In this document: positions 35,173 through 45,204 of the stretch, piece by piece | Layout: each line of letters begins with the position of its first letter | Numbering within the stretch: the stretch's first letter is position 1 | Source: DATAOG01 sp963840925 | GTDB taxonomy: Bacteria; Pseudomonadota; Alphaproteobacteria; Geminicoccales; Geminicoccaceae | Length of the DNA: 64,000 nucleotides | Assembly (NCBI GenBank): GCA_963840925.1 | Contig: CAWJAY010000047.1 | Span: forward strand, 57,796-121,795 | Direction of reading: 5' to 3' | The notes under the pieces: generated by a model | Databases searched by the model: none | Seen by the model: only the letters and a program-made list of their open reading frames with translations | Told to the model about the DNA's origin: nothing | Program-made: the position numbers and the translations under genes

Positions 35173-35831
35173 TCAGAACAGTCGGGCGGCCGGGTCGTCG
35201 AGGCCGCGAAGGCCGTCGTAGTCGACGGTGAGGCAGACGATGCCGCGGTCGCGGGCGAGTGTGCGCGCCTGGGGCCTGATCTCCTGTGCGGCGAACATCC
35301 CGCGGACAGGGGCGAGAAGCGGGTCGCGGTTGAGCAGCTCCAGATACCGGGTCAGCTGCTCGACGCCGTCGATCTCGCCCCTTCTCTGATCTCGACGGCG
35401 ACCGTCACGCCGTCGTCGTCGCGGCAGAGTAGGTCGACCGGGCCGATCGCCGTCGGGTACTCACGTCGGACCAGCCGCCAGCCGGCACCGAGTGTCTCGA
35501 CGTGCTCCGCGAGCAGCTCCTGCAGGTGTGCCTCGACCCCGTCCTTCACCAGGCCGGGATCGACGCCGAGCTCGTGCTCGCTGTCGTGGAGCATCTCGTC
35601 GATGGTGATGACCAGCCGCTCGCCGGCCGGGTTGCTCACCGTCCAGACCGCGTCCGCTGCCTCGAGGCGGCAGGGCGGACTCATCCAGTTCAACGGCTTG
35701 TAGGCGCGGTCATCGGCATGGATCGACACCGAGCCGTCGGCCTTGACCAGGATCAGGCGGATCGCCATCGGAAGGTGGGCGGTCAGTCGCCCGGCGTAGT
35801 CGACCTGGCAGCGGGCGATGACGAGGCGCAC
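35173..35831 (-). pseudogene. nucS: NucS/EndoMS mismatch endonuclease, single frameshift in the active site
   Basis: NucS is the actinobacterial mismatch-specific endonuclease, a MutS-independent repair enzyme. The N-terminal DNA-binding domain is intact (VRLVIARCQVDYAGRLTAHL, then DDRAYKPLNWMSPPC). The nuclease begins YPTAIGPVDLLCRDDDG and VTVAVEI. At about 35380, in the catalytic E-x-K stretch expected to read EIKRRGEIDG, one base is lost and the frame breaks. The remaining LLNRDPLLAPVRG-type tail and DGLRGLDDPAARLF end are readable in the next frame. GTG at 35831 is the start. It follows dnaE2 by 17 bp. Confidence 0.85.
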
Positions 35832-35848
35832 GGCGGTCGAGGTTACCT

Positions 35849-38800
35849 TCACCGGAAATTGCGGCTGGGGACCTGGCCGCTGATCCGCAGTGGTGCCAGC
35901 CGCCGGGCGAGCAGGTTGATGGCGCCGTCCTGGCACTCCAGCGTTCCGTCGACCACCAGCGCCGCGGAGTCGAGCGCGATGCGTCGCTGGCGCTCCCAGG
36001 TGCGTTGCGGGCAGATGACGTTGACCATGCCGGTCTCGTCCTCGATGTTCAGGAAGACGACGCCGCCGGCCGTCGGCGGACGCTGCCGGTGGGTTACCAG
36101 GCCCCCCACCAGCACCCGGCTGCCGTTCTCGACGTCTTTGAGCGCGTCAGCCGGGAGGGCACCCCAACCATCCAGCCTCGCCCGGACGTGCTGGACGGGG
36201 TGGCTGTCCGGGGAGGAGCCGGTGGACCACAGATCGGCGAAGGTCATCTCGGTGGCGGTCATCACGGGGCAGCGGCGGTGCACTCGACCCGGGCGTGGTG
36301 TCCGGAAGCTGGTCGGGACGCGTGTCGGCCAAGGCACCGACCGCCCACAACGCCTCACGCCGCTCGAGCCCGAAGCAGCCGAAGGCACCGGCGGTCGCCA
36401 GCGCCTCCAGAGCGGGCAGCGGCACGTGCACGCGTCGCACCAGGTCGTCGAGGTCGGCGTACGGACCGCCGTCGGCGATCGCCTGCGCGACGTCGTCGCC
36501 CAGGTTGCGGACGGTCGACAAGCCGAGCCGGATCGCCGGCTGCGGCTTCTGCGGCGCATGAGCCAGGCCGGGCGGAACCGGAACCGGCTCCTCGAGCGTC
36601 GCCTTGGCATCGCTGGCGTTGACGTCGACACCACGGACCTCGACGCCGTGGCGGCGAGCGTCGGCGATCAGCGTCTGCGGGACGTAGAAACCCATCGGCT
36701 GGTTGTTCAGCAGCGCCGTGGTGAAGGCCGCAGGGTAGTAGCGCTTGAGGAAGGCGCTGGCGTAGACCAGGTAGGCGAAGCTGTACGCGTGGGACTCGGG
36801 AAACCCATAACTGGCGAACCCGAAGAGCTTGCCGTAGATGTCCTCGGCCACGTCGGCCGGGATGCCCTTCTTGGCCATGCCGGAGAGAAGCCGGTCACGC
36901 AGCCGTTCGATCCGCGCGGTGGAGCGCTTGGAGCTCATGGCCTGGCGGAGCTGGTCGGCCTCGGTGCCGTCGAAGTCGGCGCAGTCGATGGCCAGCTGCA
37001 TCATCTGCTCCTGGAACAGCGGAACGCCCTTCGTCCGCTCCAGGGCCGGCTCCATCAGCGGATGCGGATAGGTGGCGTCTTCCTTACCGTTGGCCCGCCT
37101 GATGTACGGGTGGACCGAGCCGCCCTGGATCGGGCCCGGCCGGATCAGCGCCACCTCGACGACGAGGTCGTAGAGCTTCCTGGGCCGCAGCCTGGGGAGG
37201 GTGGCCATCTGGGCGCGGGACTCCACCTGGAAGACCCCGACCGAGTCGGCGTCGCCGAGCATGTCGTAGACGGCTGGATCGTCAGCGGGGAGCGAACGCA
37301 GGTCGAGCGTCTCGGAGTGGTGATCGCGGACGAGCGCGAAGGCCTCGCTCAAGGCCGAGAGCATGCCCAGGCCGAGCAGGTCGAACTTGACCAGCCCACC
37401 GGCGGCGCAGTCGTCCTTGTCCCACTGCAGGACGCTGCGCTGGGGCATCGTCGCCCACTCGACCGGGCAGACCTCGCCGATCGGCCGGTCGCACAGGACC
37501 ACTCCACCGGAGTGGATGGACAGGTGCCGTGGCAGGCGCAGCATCCGTTCGACGACGGCGGAGAGCAACTCGGGCATCTCGTCGTCGTCTCTGACGTCCG
37601 CGGGCAACGGCGGGGCCGGCTCCTTCTCGCCGCGGGGACCCACCTGCGGGCCGATGCGGTAGTCGACCCGGCGGCTCCACGCGTCGGCCTGGCCCTGGCT
37701 GTAGCCGAGCGCCCGAGCGGCGTCGCGCACCGCCATCTTCGGACGGTAGGTGTTGACGTTGGCCACCATGGCAGCGCGGTCGCGTCCGTAGGTCTGGTAG
37801 ACGTGCTGGATGACCTCTTCGCGGCGGGAGTTCTCGATGTCGACGTCGATGTCGGGCGGGCCGGTCCGGGCATCGGTGAGGAACCGCTCGAAGAGCAGGT
37901 TGTTCGCTATCGGGTCGACGGCGGTGATGCCCAGCACATAGCAGACTGCCGAGTTGGCCGCTGAGCCTCGCCCCTGGCAGAGGATGCCCTTCTCCTCGCA
38001 GAACTGGGTGATCTCGTAGACGATGAGGAAGTAACCGGGGAAGTTCAGCCGCTCGATTACCTCGAGCTCGTCATCCAACTGTTTGCGCACCTTGTCGAGG
38101 TCCGGCTTGCCAGCCTTGACGTAGCGCTCCTGGAAGCCCTCCTGGACCTTCAGCCGCAGCCAGCTCGCGTCGGTGTGCCCTTCACCGAGCTTGCGTGGGG
38201 GCAGCTCGGGGGCGATCACCTTGAAGTCGAAGGCGCAGTCGTGCGCCAGGGCGACCGTCGCCTCGCGGACGCCGGGGAACCGGGCCAGCCGATCGGCCAT
38301 CTCACGGCCGGAGCGGATGTAGGCGGTGCCGTTCGCCGGCAGCCAGCCGGTCATCTCGTCGAGGCTGCGCCGGGCCCGTACCGCCGCGAGCACCTGAGCC
38401 AGCGGTGCGTCGGCCGGGGTCGCGTAGTGGACGTTGTTCGACGCGACCACACCCACCCCCACCCGGTGTGCCAGCACGAACAGCGCGTCGTTGCGGGCGT
38501 CGTCGAGCGGCTGGTCGTGGTCGACCAGCTCGACGTAGACGTTCTCCCTTCCGAACATCTCGACCAGTCCACGCAGCTCACGCTCGGCCGCCTGCGGCCC
38601 GTCGCGGGCAAGAGCTGCCGGCACTGCGCCCTTGCGGCAACCGGTGAGAACGGCCCAGTGGCCGTCGTGGGCACTCGCCAATTCGGCTGGATCGTAGGCC
38701 GGACTGCCCTTCTCCCCCGCGCATCTGCGCCGTGGTGATGGCACTCGCCAGGCGGCCGTACCCCTCGCCGCGCCGGGCCAGGACCAACAGGTGGCTGCCT

Positions 38801-39228
38801 TCGGGGTCAGGGACGCCGTTCTGCCGTTGGAAGAGGCCGAGGCTCAGTTCCGCGCCGAAGACGGTCTTCAGCCCGACTTCTCGCGCCGCCTCGGCCAGCC
38901 GGGCCACGCCGTACATGCCGTCGTGGTCGGTGACCGCCAGCGCTTCGACCCCGAGCCGGACCGCCTCGGCCACCAGGGCGTCCGGATCGCTGGCGCCGTC
39001 GAGGAAGCTGTACGACGAGTGGCAGTGCAGCTCCGCCCAGGCGGGCCCATCCGCAGCGGGAGATGTCGCACCGGGTGGATCCGGTTCTGGCCCGTCGACC
39101 GGAGGTCTCCGCGGTAGCGGTATGACCCGCGCGCCCTCTTGCGAAGCTTGCCCGTCAGCTCTGTTCGAGCCCCAGGACAGCCGACGCTCGAACTCCTTCC
39201 AGGGGATCGGTGGATTGTTCCAGCCCAT
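35849..39228 (-). pseudogene. dnaE2: error-prone DNA polymerase III alpha subunit DnaE2, two frameshifts
   Basis: DnaE2 (ImuC) performs damage-induced translesion synthesis with ImuA' and ImuB. Domains in order: an N-terminal PHP domain (AELHCHSSYSFLDGASDPDAL, VTDHDGMYG); the polymerase palm with the catalytic aspartates in PPDIDVDIENSRREEV and GRGSAANSAVCYVLG; fingers VALIRPGPIQGGSVHPY; a helix-hairpin-helix region; and a C-terminal OB fold (VLVGGLVTHRQRPPTAGG). Breaks lie near 38720 and 36280; 860 residues between them are open. The start is ATG at 39228, 18 bp after the HNH gene, so it probably shares that gene's SOS promoter. Confidence 0.92.
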
Positions 39229-39246
39229 GATCGTTCCAGCGCCGGC

Positions 39247-40868
39247 TCAGAACGGAGGGACGTCGAGCTCGGGGTGGTGCGGGATCACCGGCCGGGCCGA
39301 TCGGTTCGGGTTCGACGATGTAGGTGTGCCCGGTGGGACTGATCCATTCGAACCGACCCGGCGCCGGCTGTCTGACCCGCCATCGGGTGTGGTGTTTGGC
39401 GAGGTGGTGGGGCTTGCACAGTGCGCCGAGGTTGCCAGCGGCGGTCGGGCCGGCCGGGTACGCCGTGGTGTGGTCGGTTTCGCAGCCTGCGGCGGCGCGG
39501 TCACAGGTAGGCCCGCGGCAGGTCTGGTCCCGGGTCAGGACGTGGTCGACCAGGTCTCTGCGGCGGCTCGTACCGTGTCCGCCCGTAGTCGAGGACGGCC
39601 CCGGACACGGGATCGGTGAGCAGCCGCCGCCAGGTGCCTACGGCGGCCAGCCGGCGGGCCACCGACGCCGGGATCGGCCCGTAGCCGGCCAACTGGCCGG
39701 AGCGTCCGTCCAGCCCGATCAGGGTGGTCGCGGCGACGGTGACCTGGACCGAGACCGGCCGCCGGTGTCGGCCGTCGAGCCGCTGTCCACGAACGCAGCC
39801 ACCCAGCCGACCCGTGCTCAGGGCGATCCAGCCCATCTGTGACAACGCGTCGGCCCGCCGCTGAGCCTTGGTGCGCCCGTCGTCAGACCACGTGCGCTTC
39901 ATCGCCGCCGCCGCGGCATCCAGAGACGTGTTCAGCGCCGCGGCATCGTCTGCCGGCAGATAGGCCTCCAGCCACGCCATCCCGTCCGCGGCTGGGGTGA
40001 AGCGGACGAACCGTTCCGCCGCGGCGGCGGAGTGGCGTTGCTCCATCGTGTCGGGAATCAGCCGGTGCAACGACTGCTTGACCGCCCGACGCAGCCGCGG
40101 CGCGGTCAACCGATCGGCCCGGCCGAGCACGTCGGCCTCGACTCGCCGCGCCACAGTGGGCTCCTGCCGGCGCAGCTCGTCGGCGACGACCTCGGCCCGC
40201 CGGATGTCGATCCGCCCATCGGCCAGGGCGGCATGCGTGCCGGACAACGTGTCGACCAGACACAGCGATCGACCCACGATGTTCTCCCCGCTGGCCGGGG
40301 TCAGGCACAGCCGAGCTGCGACCTCCATCGCGGTGATCCGCTGCGATGACATCGACTCGATCTGGCGCCCGCCCGCGAGTGGACGCATCTCGACCCGCCG
40401 GGACAGCTCCGCGATCGCCGTGGCCTGCCGGGCGGTCGCCCACGAGGCGATGCGTTGCCATGCGGCTATCGCCTCCACCAGCTCGTACGCACCCATCGTG
40501 GACAGGTCCGCGGCCTCGAGCGCCCCGGCCAGCGCTGGTCCCGGAGGCATGCCCTCCAGACCCGGCGCTCGCACCGGGACCAGCACCGCCGGCTCGAGGG
40601 GACCGTCCACGGTGCCTGAACCGTTGCGCGGGACCATTTGCATACCCGCCGCCTCACCCGGCCGGAACAGCTTCGCGGGATCCACTCCTGGCTCCGGGCC
40701 GTACAGTGCGAACTCCGCAGGATCGAGCGGCTCGCCCCCGGCGTCCAAGCCCGCCACCAACGCGGCCAGCCGGACCGGATCGACCGCCCCCGGTGCCAGC
40801 GTCTCCACGTAGCCGTAGTCGATCGCGTCACCAGCAACCGTCTGGTCGCGCGACTGAGATTCGAACAT
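39247..40868 (-). pseudogene. HNH endonuclease, 13E12-repeat (DUF222) family, frameshifted near the C-terminus
   Basis: The N-terminal DUF222/13E12 region is intact (LVEAIAAWQRIASWATARQATAIAELSRR, then MAWLEAYLPADDAAALNTSLDA). The HNH part is in other frames: CETDHTTAYPAGPTAAGNLG, then LCKPHHLAKHHTRW, ending at 39247. Shifts are near 39595 and 39300. I start it at the ATG at 40868 because the LexA site straddles it; 40898 is an in-frame alternative that would put the site inside the gene. These multicopy mycobacterial and actinobacterial proteins are of unclear function. Confidence 0.82.
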
Positions 40869-40876
40869 GTGTTCGA
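40861..40876 (-). promoter_or_regulatory. SOS box (LexA site) at the 13E12/HNH gene start
   Basis: The sequence TCGAACATGTGTTCGA is a perfect TCGAAC-N4-GTTCGA palindrome, the actinobacterial/Bacillus-type LexA operator. It overlaps the ATG of the 13E12 gene. It would place this gene, and dnaE2 18 bp behind it, under DNA-damage control. Confidence 0.88.
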
Positions 40877-41002
40877 GAATACCCACGTCCACCGACAACC
40901 GCGACTCCGTGCCCGGACCTTGTGGACAGCAATCAGGTGGTCAAAGGACTGACTTGCCTCAGGCGCCGAACGAACAGCAGGATCGAGCGGACGACGGCCA
41001 CG

Positions 41003-41446
41003 TCACGCCAATACCGTCTCGCGATGCGCACCGGCGAGGTCGGCAAATGGCAGCGGACATCCGGGAGTGCCCGCGCAAGCGACCAGGTCGTCGCAGCCCG
41101 CGTCCAGCGCTGTCCGCAGCGTGTCGCGGATCACGCCGAGATCAGCGATCTTCGACTCGATCTCCAGCAGCTTTGCCGCTGCGTGCTTTTGCAAGCCGAG
41201 ATCCACGTCGCCGTCGTGGCGATGCCGGGCCGCGTCGAGCAGCTCGGAGATCTCGTCGAGGGTGAACCCGAGCCGCTGTGCCGCCTTGATCACCCGAAGC
41301 CTCGTCACGGCTTCCGCCGGGTACAGCCGATGTCCGCCCAGCGTGCGCTGTGGCGTCGCGAGCAAGCCGCGGCGTTCGTAGTACCGAAGCGTCTGCGCAT
41401 TCACACCGGCCGCGACGGCGAGCTGACCGCTGCGCAACGCGGTCAC
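41003..41446 (-). CDS. MerR-family regulator, metal-responsive type
   Basis: The 147-residue MerR protein has an HTH of VAAGVNAQTLRYYERRGLL, then GGHRLYPAEAVTRLRVI. A long dimer helix follows, with a C-terminal cysteine cluster (CDDL-CAGTPGCPLPF) like that of mercury- or other thiophilic-metal sensors. Its ATG overlaps the upstream gene stop by 4 bp. The metal cannot be told from the sequence. Confidence 0.85.
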   Translation of the reverse strand: MTALRSGQLAVAAGVNAQTLRYYERRGLLATPQRTLGGHRLYPAEAVTRLRVIKAAQRLGFTLDEISELLDAARHRHDGDVDLGLQKHAAAKLLEIESKIADLGVIRDTLRTALDAGCDDLVACAGTPGCPLPFADLAGAHRETVLA

Positions 41447-41757
41447 GACCGTGCTCCGGCGGACGCGCGAGCCGCCAGCGCGTCGAGCACGTCACCGTGG
41501 CCCTCTGGCGCTGTGATCTCCAGCCAGAGCATGCCGTCCGCCACGGTCAGGGTGAAGGTGAAGAACGAACAGCAGACCGTCTCGCGCGCTGCAAGGTGCG
41601 CCGCCCGCCCGGCGATCGTCGGCGACGAGTCCAGCTCCAGCCGCAGTCGGCCCGGTTCCGCCTCAACGCGCCGCACCGACTCGGCGAGCAGCTCGTCGAA
41701 CTCCGCCATCCGAAGCGGCTGCTCGACCGTCGGAAGCGTGCAGGCCTCGGCACCCAT
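41443..41757 (-). CDS. small Cys-Cys protein coupled to the MerR regulator
   Basis: The 104-residue protein has a conserved RETVCCSFFTFTLTV block with vicinal cysteines and an N-terminal CTLPTVEQPLRMAEFDELL. It is found beside MerR genes in actinobacteria, and the CC pair could bind the same metal. It overlaps the MerR start by 4 bp. No enzymatic family is recognised. Confidence 0.6.
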   Translation of the reverse strand: MGAEACTLPTVEQPLRMAEFDELLAESVRRVEAEPGRLRLELDSSPTIAGRAAHLAARETVCCSFFTFTLTVADGMLWLEITAPEGHGDVLDALAARASAGARS

Positions 41758-41811
41758 GTCGTGCTCATACGAGCATGATAAACCTGTACCTGGGTACCGG
41801 ATGCAAGCCCC

Positions 41812-43365
41812 TCAGTCGTGGACAGCCTCCACCCGCCATCGGCCGCGATCGACGACGAGCAGCCACCCCCGTCCGTCGTCGGTGGTCACCTGGAAGCGGG
41901 CGGCCCGGCGTGCGAGCCCCGGCATCCCACCAGTGCTCGAGGGTGGGCCACGGGCCGGTCCAGCCCGTCACCACCAGCGCAGGACCGCCGTCGACGGAGA
42001 GCCGGCACGGTGGCGACGAGACCTCGCAGCGCCCGCTCACAGTGACCGGCTGCCCAGCAGCGTCGGTCACCGCAGCCGGTACCGGCGAGGGATGCACCAC
42101 GGCGGGAGCCGGCAAAGGCACCCGGCCCGGCCACGGCCCGGCAGCGGACAAGCGTGGTTCCAGCCGGTCGCCCCAGGGAACCCGAAGCACCTGCTCCCCG
42201 GGCCCCGGCCACCGGCGAACATCGGCACCGTCACCGCCGCGTGCCCGAGCATGGCCTGCAGGCGGGTCGCTACCCGCTCGACCCGGTCGTCGACGGTGGC
42301 CTGGCCCCACAGCGCAAGCTGGCGGCCACTGTCGACGACCACTTGGTCGGGCGACAGGCGCAACGACACCACCCCACCGACGAGCGCGTCTGGAGACCCG
42401 GGTGCGTCGGTACGCCACGCGTCGAGCTGCCAGCGCACCCGCTCGGCCACGGCCGTCGACGACAGCAGACCGTCGTGGCGCCACAGCCGCGACCGGCTGC
42501 GCCCGTCCTCGGTCGACACCTCCACCTCGACCCGGACGCAGGCCAGCCCTCGGGCGGCGAGGTTCGCGTGCAGTTCGTCGGCGAGGCTCTTGGCGACGAA
42601 GACCACCGGCTCGGACTGTTCGACAGGGGGGTCCAGCCTCATCACAGCAGTCAGGTCTTCGCCCGGCGGCCGGGTGGCCGGCGGTCGGGGTTCGAGACCA
42701 CTGGCCAGCCGGTGCGCGACGGCGCCGTCGACCCCGAACCGGGTCAGCACGCTGCCGGCCGGTAGCGCGGCGAACTCGCCGAGGGTGCGGATGCCCAGCC
42801 GGCCGAGCAGGCCTACCAGATCGAGGTCAGGCAGTGTCCTGGCCACATCCAGCACGGAAACCGGGTACGGAGCGAGGAACCGAGCCGCCTCACCGACCGG
42901 AACCACGACTCCGGCGGGGCCCTTCCGGGCGGCCAGAGCCGCCGCGAAGACTCCGTCGGCGACACCCACCGCACACTCGAACCCGCGCAGGACCACCGCC
43001 TCGCGGATCAGGTCGGCCAGCACCTGTTCGCCGCCGAAGTAGCGGGCCGGACCCCGCGCCGGAACCGCGCACAACCCCGGTCGTACCACCTCGACCCGTG
43101 GGCAGAACGACTCCACGACCGCTGCGACCTGTTCGAAGCACCGGGCCTCGCCCTCCGGGTCCTCGGCGTGAACCGAGAGGACCGGGCAACGCCGCTGGGC
43201 GTCGCGCAGCCGCTGACCACGACGCACGCCGGACTCCCGGGCCGCCGCCGTGCATGCGGTGATCCGGCCGCCGGACACCACGGCAGCCGGGGTAGCGGCG
43301 TCGGCGCCCACCGCGACGACGGGCCAGTCCGGACACCACGCCACCAGCGTGCGGGCCCAGCTCAC
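41812..43365 (-). pseudogene. imuB: ImuB, Y-family polymerase-like mutasome protein, frameshifted
   Basis: ImuB is the catalytically inactive Y-family hub that links ImuA' and DnaE2 to the beta clamp. The N-terminal 385 residues are one frame: VAWCPDWPVVAVG, a palm with ESGVRRGQRLRDAQRRCP, the helix-hairpin-helix LGRLGIRTLGEFAALPAGSV, and a little-finger part. Shifts near 42210 and 41930 break the C-terminal tail, which ends RGWLLVVDRGRWRVEAVHD at 41812. The start at 43365 overlaps the imuA stop by 4 bp. Confidence 0.87.
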
Positions 43366-44053
43366 CCGGCCACCTCCGTCGGAAGCTCCCCATCGGGCTC
43401 GACACCGGGTTCGACGCCCGTCTCGACGACCTCGGCACCGGCCTCAACCGCAGCCAGGCCCGCGGATGCCGGACTTTGCCGTCCGGATCCGGAAGCCGAC
43501 AGCCAGGCCGCCCGGGGCCGGCCCTTCCCCTCCGCGACCACCTGCACCCGGCGGCCGCGCAGGTGCCCGTGGCCGTCGCCGAGCCCGGTCCACAACGACG
43601 AGGCAACCCGTAACCGCAGGTATGCGCCCTGCCAGGCGCCCGCCACCACCAGGACGGCACCGTGCCGGCGGGCGTGTGCCGTCAGGCGTCGAACCTCGAC
43701 TACCGACGGGCGGGCCGACGGGCGGAGCAGCACCACCTCGACCGGGCCCAGCAAGGTGGCCACCACCTCGGGCCAGCGCCCGCCCGGCTCGTCCACCAGC
43801 AACAGCCGCCGGGATCCACCCCCATGTTGGACGCGGCCAGGACGCCGCACTCCGGCATGCCGACCACCGCGCACCACGCGCCTTCCGCGGATGCTCCGGC
43901 CGCGAGGGCCAACGGCAGCGATCCCCCGCCGTCGACCGACACCACCTGCCCACGCCGTAGCCCCGGCACCAGGCTCTGCAGCGCAGGAAGCACCGCCAGC
44001 GTGTCAGCCTGCGGTGCCTCCTCGACCGGAGTTCGAAGGGCGAAAGCGGACAT
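43362..44053 (-). pseudogene. imuA: ImuA'-like RecA-fold protein of the mutasome, one frameshift
   Basis: The N-terminal part (LPALQSLVPGLRRGQVVSVDG, then GGSLPLALAAGASAEGAWCAVVG) shows the RecA-like core of ImuA'/SulA-related proteins. The frame shifts near 43815. The rest (GPVEVVLLRPSARPSVVEVRRL, then HGAVLVVAGAW) continues to the TGA shared with the imuB start. An SOS box lies 10-25 bp before the ATG at 44053. It partners ImuB and DnaE2. Confidence 0.82.
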
Positions 44054-44062
44054 GCACTACTT

Positions 44063-44078
44063 TCGAACACATGTTCGA
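44063..44078 (-). promoter_or_regulatory. SOS box (LexA site) upstream of imuA
   Basis: TCGAACACATGTTCGA is a perfect TCGAAC-N4-GTTCGA LexA operator 10 bp before the imuA ATG. It is the expected control for the imuA-imuB operon. The plus-strand DUF6412 gene starts 58 bp away in the other direction and could be affected too. Confidence 0.92.
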
Positions 44079-44135
44079 ACGATGTCAAGTCGAGTGAGCC
44101 ACGGCCATACGGACACAGCCGCGTACGCTGGACCC

Positions 44136-44423
44136 GTGCCACCGGTCGTGGTGTTCTGCGCGCTGTTGATCAGCGGCGTCGGCGTGGCCGCCGAGGTTTC
44201 GAGCAGCCCGGCCGTCATGCTGACGTTGGCGAGCCTGACCGCTGCCGTTCTTCTCCTCGCGCTCGTCGTCATCCATCGGCGATTCCCGCCAGCGGCCGTC
44301 GCTGCCAGCGTCGTTTGGACCCGGCACCGAGTCGAACACGAGCCCTTCCTGCGCCTGCGCGATCCCAGCACCGCCGGACGTCCGCTGCCTCGAGCGCCCA
44401 CTACCCCGCCCAGGGCCGCGTAG
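44136..44423 (+). CDS. DUF6412 small membrane protein
   Basis: From GTG at 44136 the frame gives 95 residues with two hydrophobic helices (VVVFCALLISGVGVAAEV and LTLASLTAAVLLLALVVIH) and the Pro/Arg-rich end (RPLPRAPTTPPRAA) typical of DUF6412. Members sit directly before a YidC paralogue, as here. A role in membrane protein insertion is only suggested by that neighbour. Confidence 0.7.
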   Translation: MPPVVVFCALLISGVGVAAEVSSSPAVMLTLASLTAAVLLLALVVIHRRFPPAAVAASVVWTRHRVEHEPFLRLRDPSTAGRPLPRAPTTPPRAA

Positions 44424-44496
44424 CAACGTCGTAGTCACAGGCCGTTGCCGTACGGCCCATCTCGTCGACCACTTCTTCACGACGAGGGGCTGACCC

Positions 44497-45204
44497 ATGT
44501 ACTCCTTTCCCCCGATCGCCGCCGCCATCGAAGCGCTCTACACCGTCGTCACCAGTCTGACCTCTCTCCTGACCCCGGTCCTCGGCGCCACGAGCGCCGC
44601 CATCGCGATTGTCCTGCTGACGTTCATGGTTCGCGTGTTCCTGCTGCCGCTGGGCTACGCGCAGGCCCGCGGCGAGCATTCGCGCGCCCGGCTGGCGTCG
44701 AGGCTGCGGGAGCTCCAGCGCCGCTATCGCCACGATCCCGAGCGCCTGCGCCGGGAGATGAACGCCCTCTACGCCGAGCAGGGAGGCTCTCCGCTGGCCG
44801 GCTGCCTCCCCGCCCTTGCCCAGGCTCCGATCTTCAGCGTGCTGTACGGGCTGTTCCTGGTCCGCGAGGTCGGCGGACATGCCAACGCCCTGCTCGCCCA
44901 CGTGCTGGCCGGGGTGCCACTCGGCGCTCACCTGGCCTCGACCGGTGGACAGGGGTTGCTGGTCTTCGCCGGCCTCTTCTCCCTGCTCGCCGTCGTGGCC
45001 TGGCTCGCGTGGCGGCTGAACACACCGTTCGACAGCGACACGCCCGGCGCCACGGTGGTGCGGTTCCTACCCTTCGCGACGATCCTCGTTGCGGCGTTCG
45101 TGCCACTCGCGGCCGGCCTCTACCTGCTGGCCAGCACCGCCTGGACCGCCGCCGAACGTGCCGTGTTCAGGCGGCTGATCAACCGCCGAGAACGACCTGG
45201 CTAG
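44497..45204 (+). CDS. yidC: YidC/Oxa1-family membrane insertase (short paralogue)
   Basis: The 235-residue protein has an N-terminal helix, the cytoplasmic charged loop (SRLRELQRRYRHDPERLRREMNALYAEQG), the conserved GCLPALAQAPIFSVLYGLFL helix, and two more C-terminal helices. It lacks the large N-terminal domain of proteobacterial YidC, as expected in actinobacteria. The loop and the QAPIF block are diagnostic. It follows DUF6412 by 73 bp and converges on the methyltransferase gene. Confidence 0.88.
   Translation: MYSFPPIAAAIEALYTVVTSLTSLLTPVLGATSAAIAIVLLTFMVRVFLLPLGYAQARGEHSRARLASRLRELQRRYRHDPERLRREMNALYAEQGGSPLAGCLPALAQAPIFSVLYGLFLVREVGGHANALLAHVLAGVPLGAHLASTGGQGLLVFAGLFSLLAVVAWLAWRLNTPFDSDTPGATVVRFLPFATILVAAFVPLAAGLYLLASTAWTAAERAVFRRLINRRERPG

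Noticed and set aside
35502..37964. 820-codon plus-strand frame opposite dnaE2
   Set aside because: It lies antisense to conserved DnaE2 polymerase motifs, which are intact on the other strand; its content is typical antisense His/Arg/Gly-rich sequence.
40346..43042. 898-codon plus-strand frame
   Set aside because: It spans opposite parts of the HNH, MerR and imuB genes and is Arg/Pro/Ser-rich with no domain; it is a GC-driven shadow.
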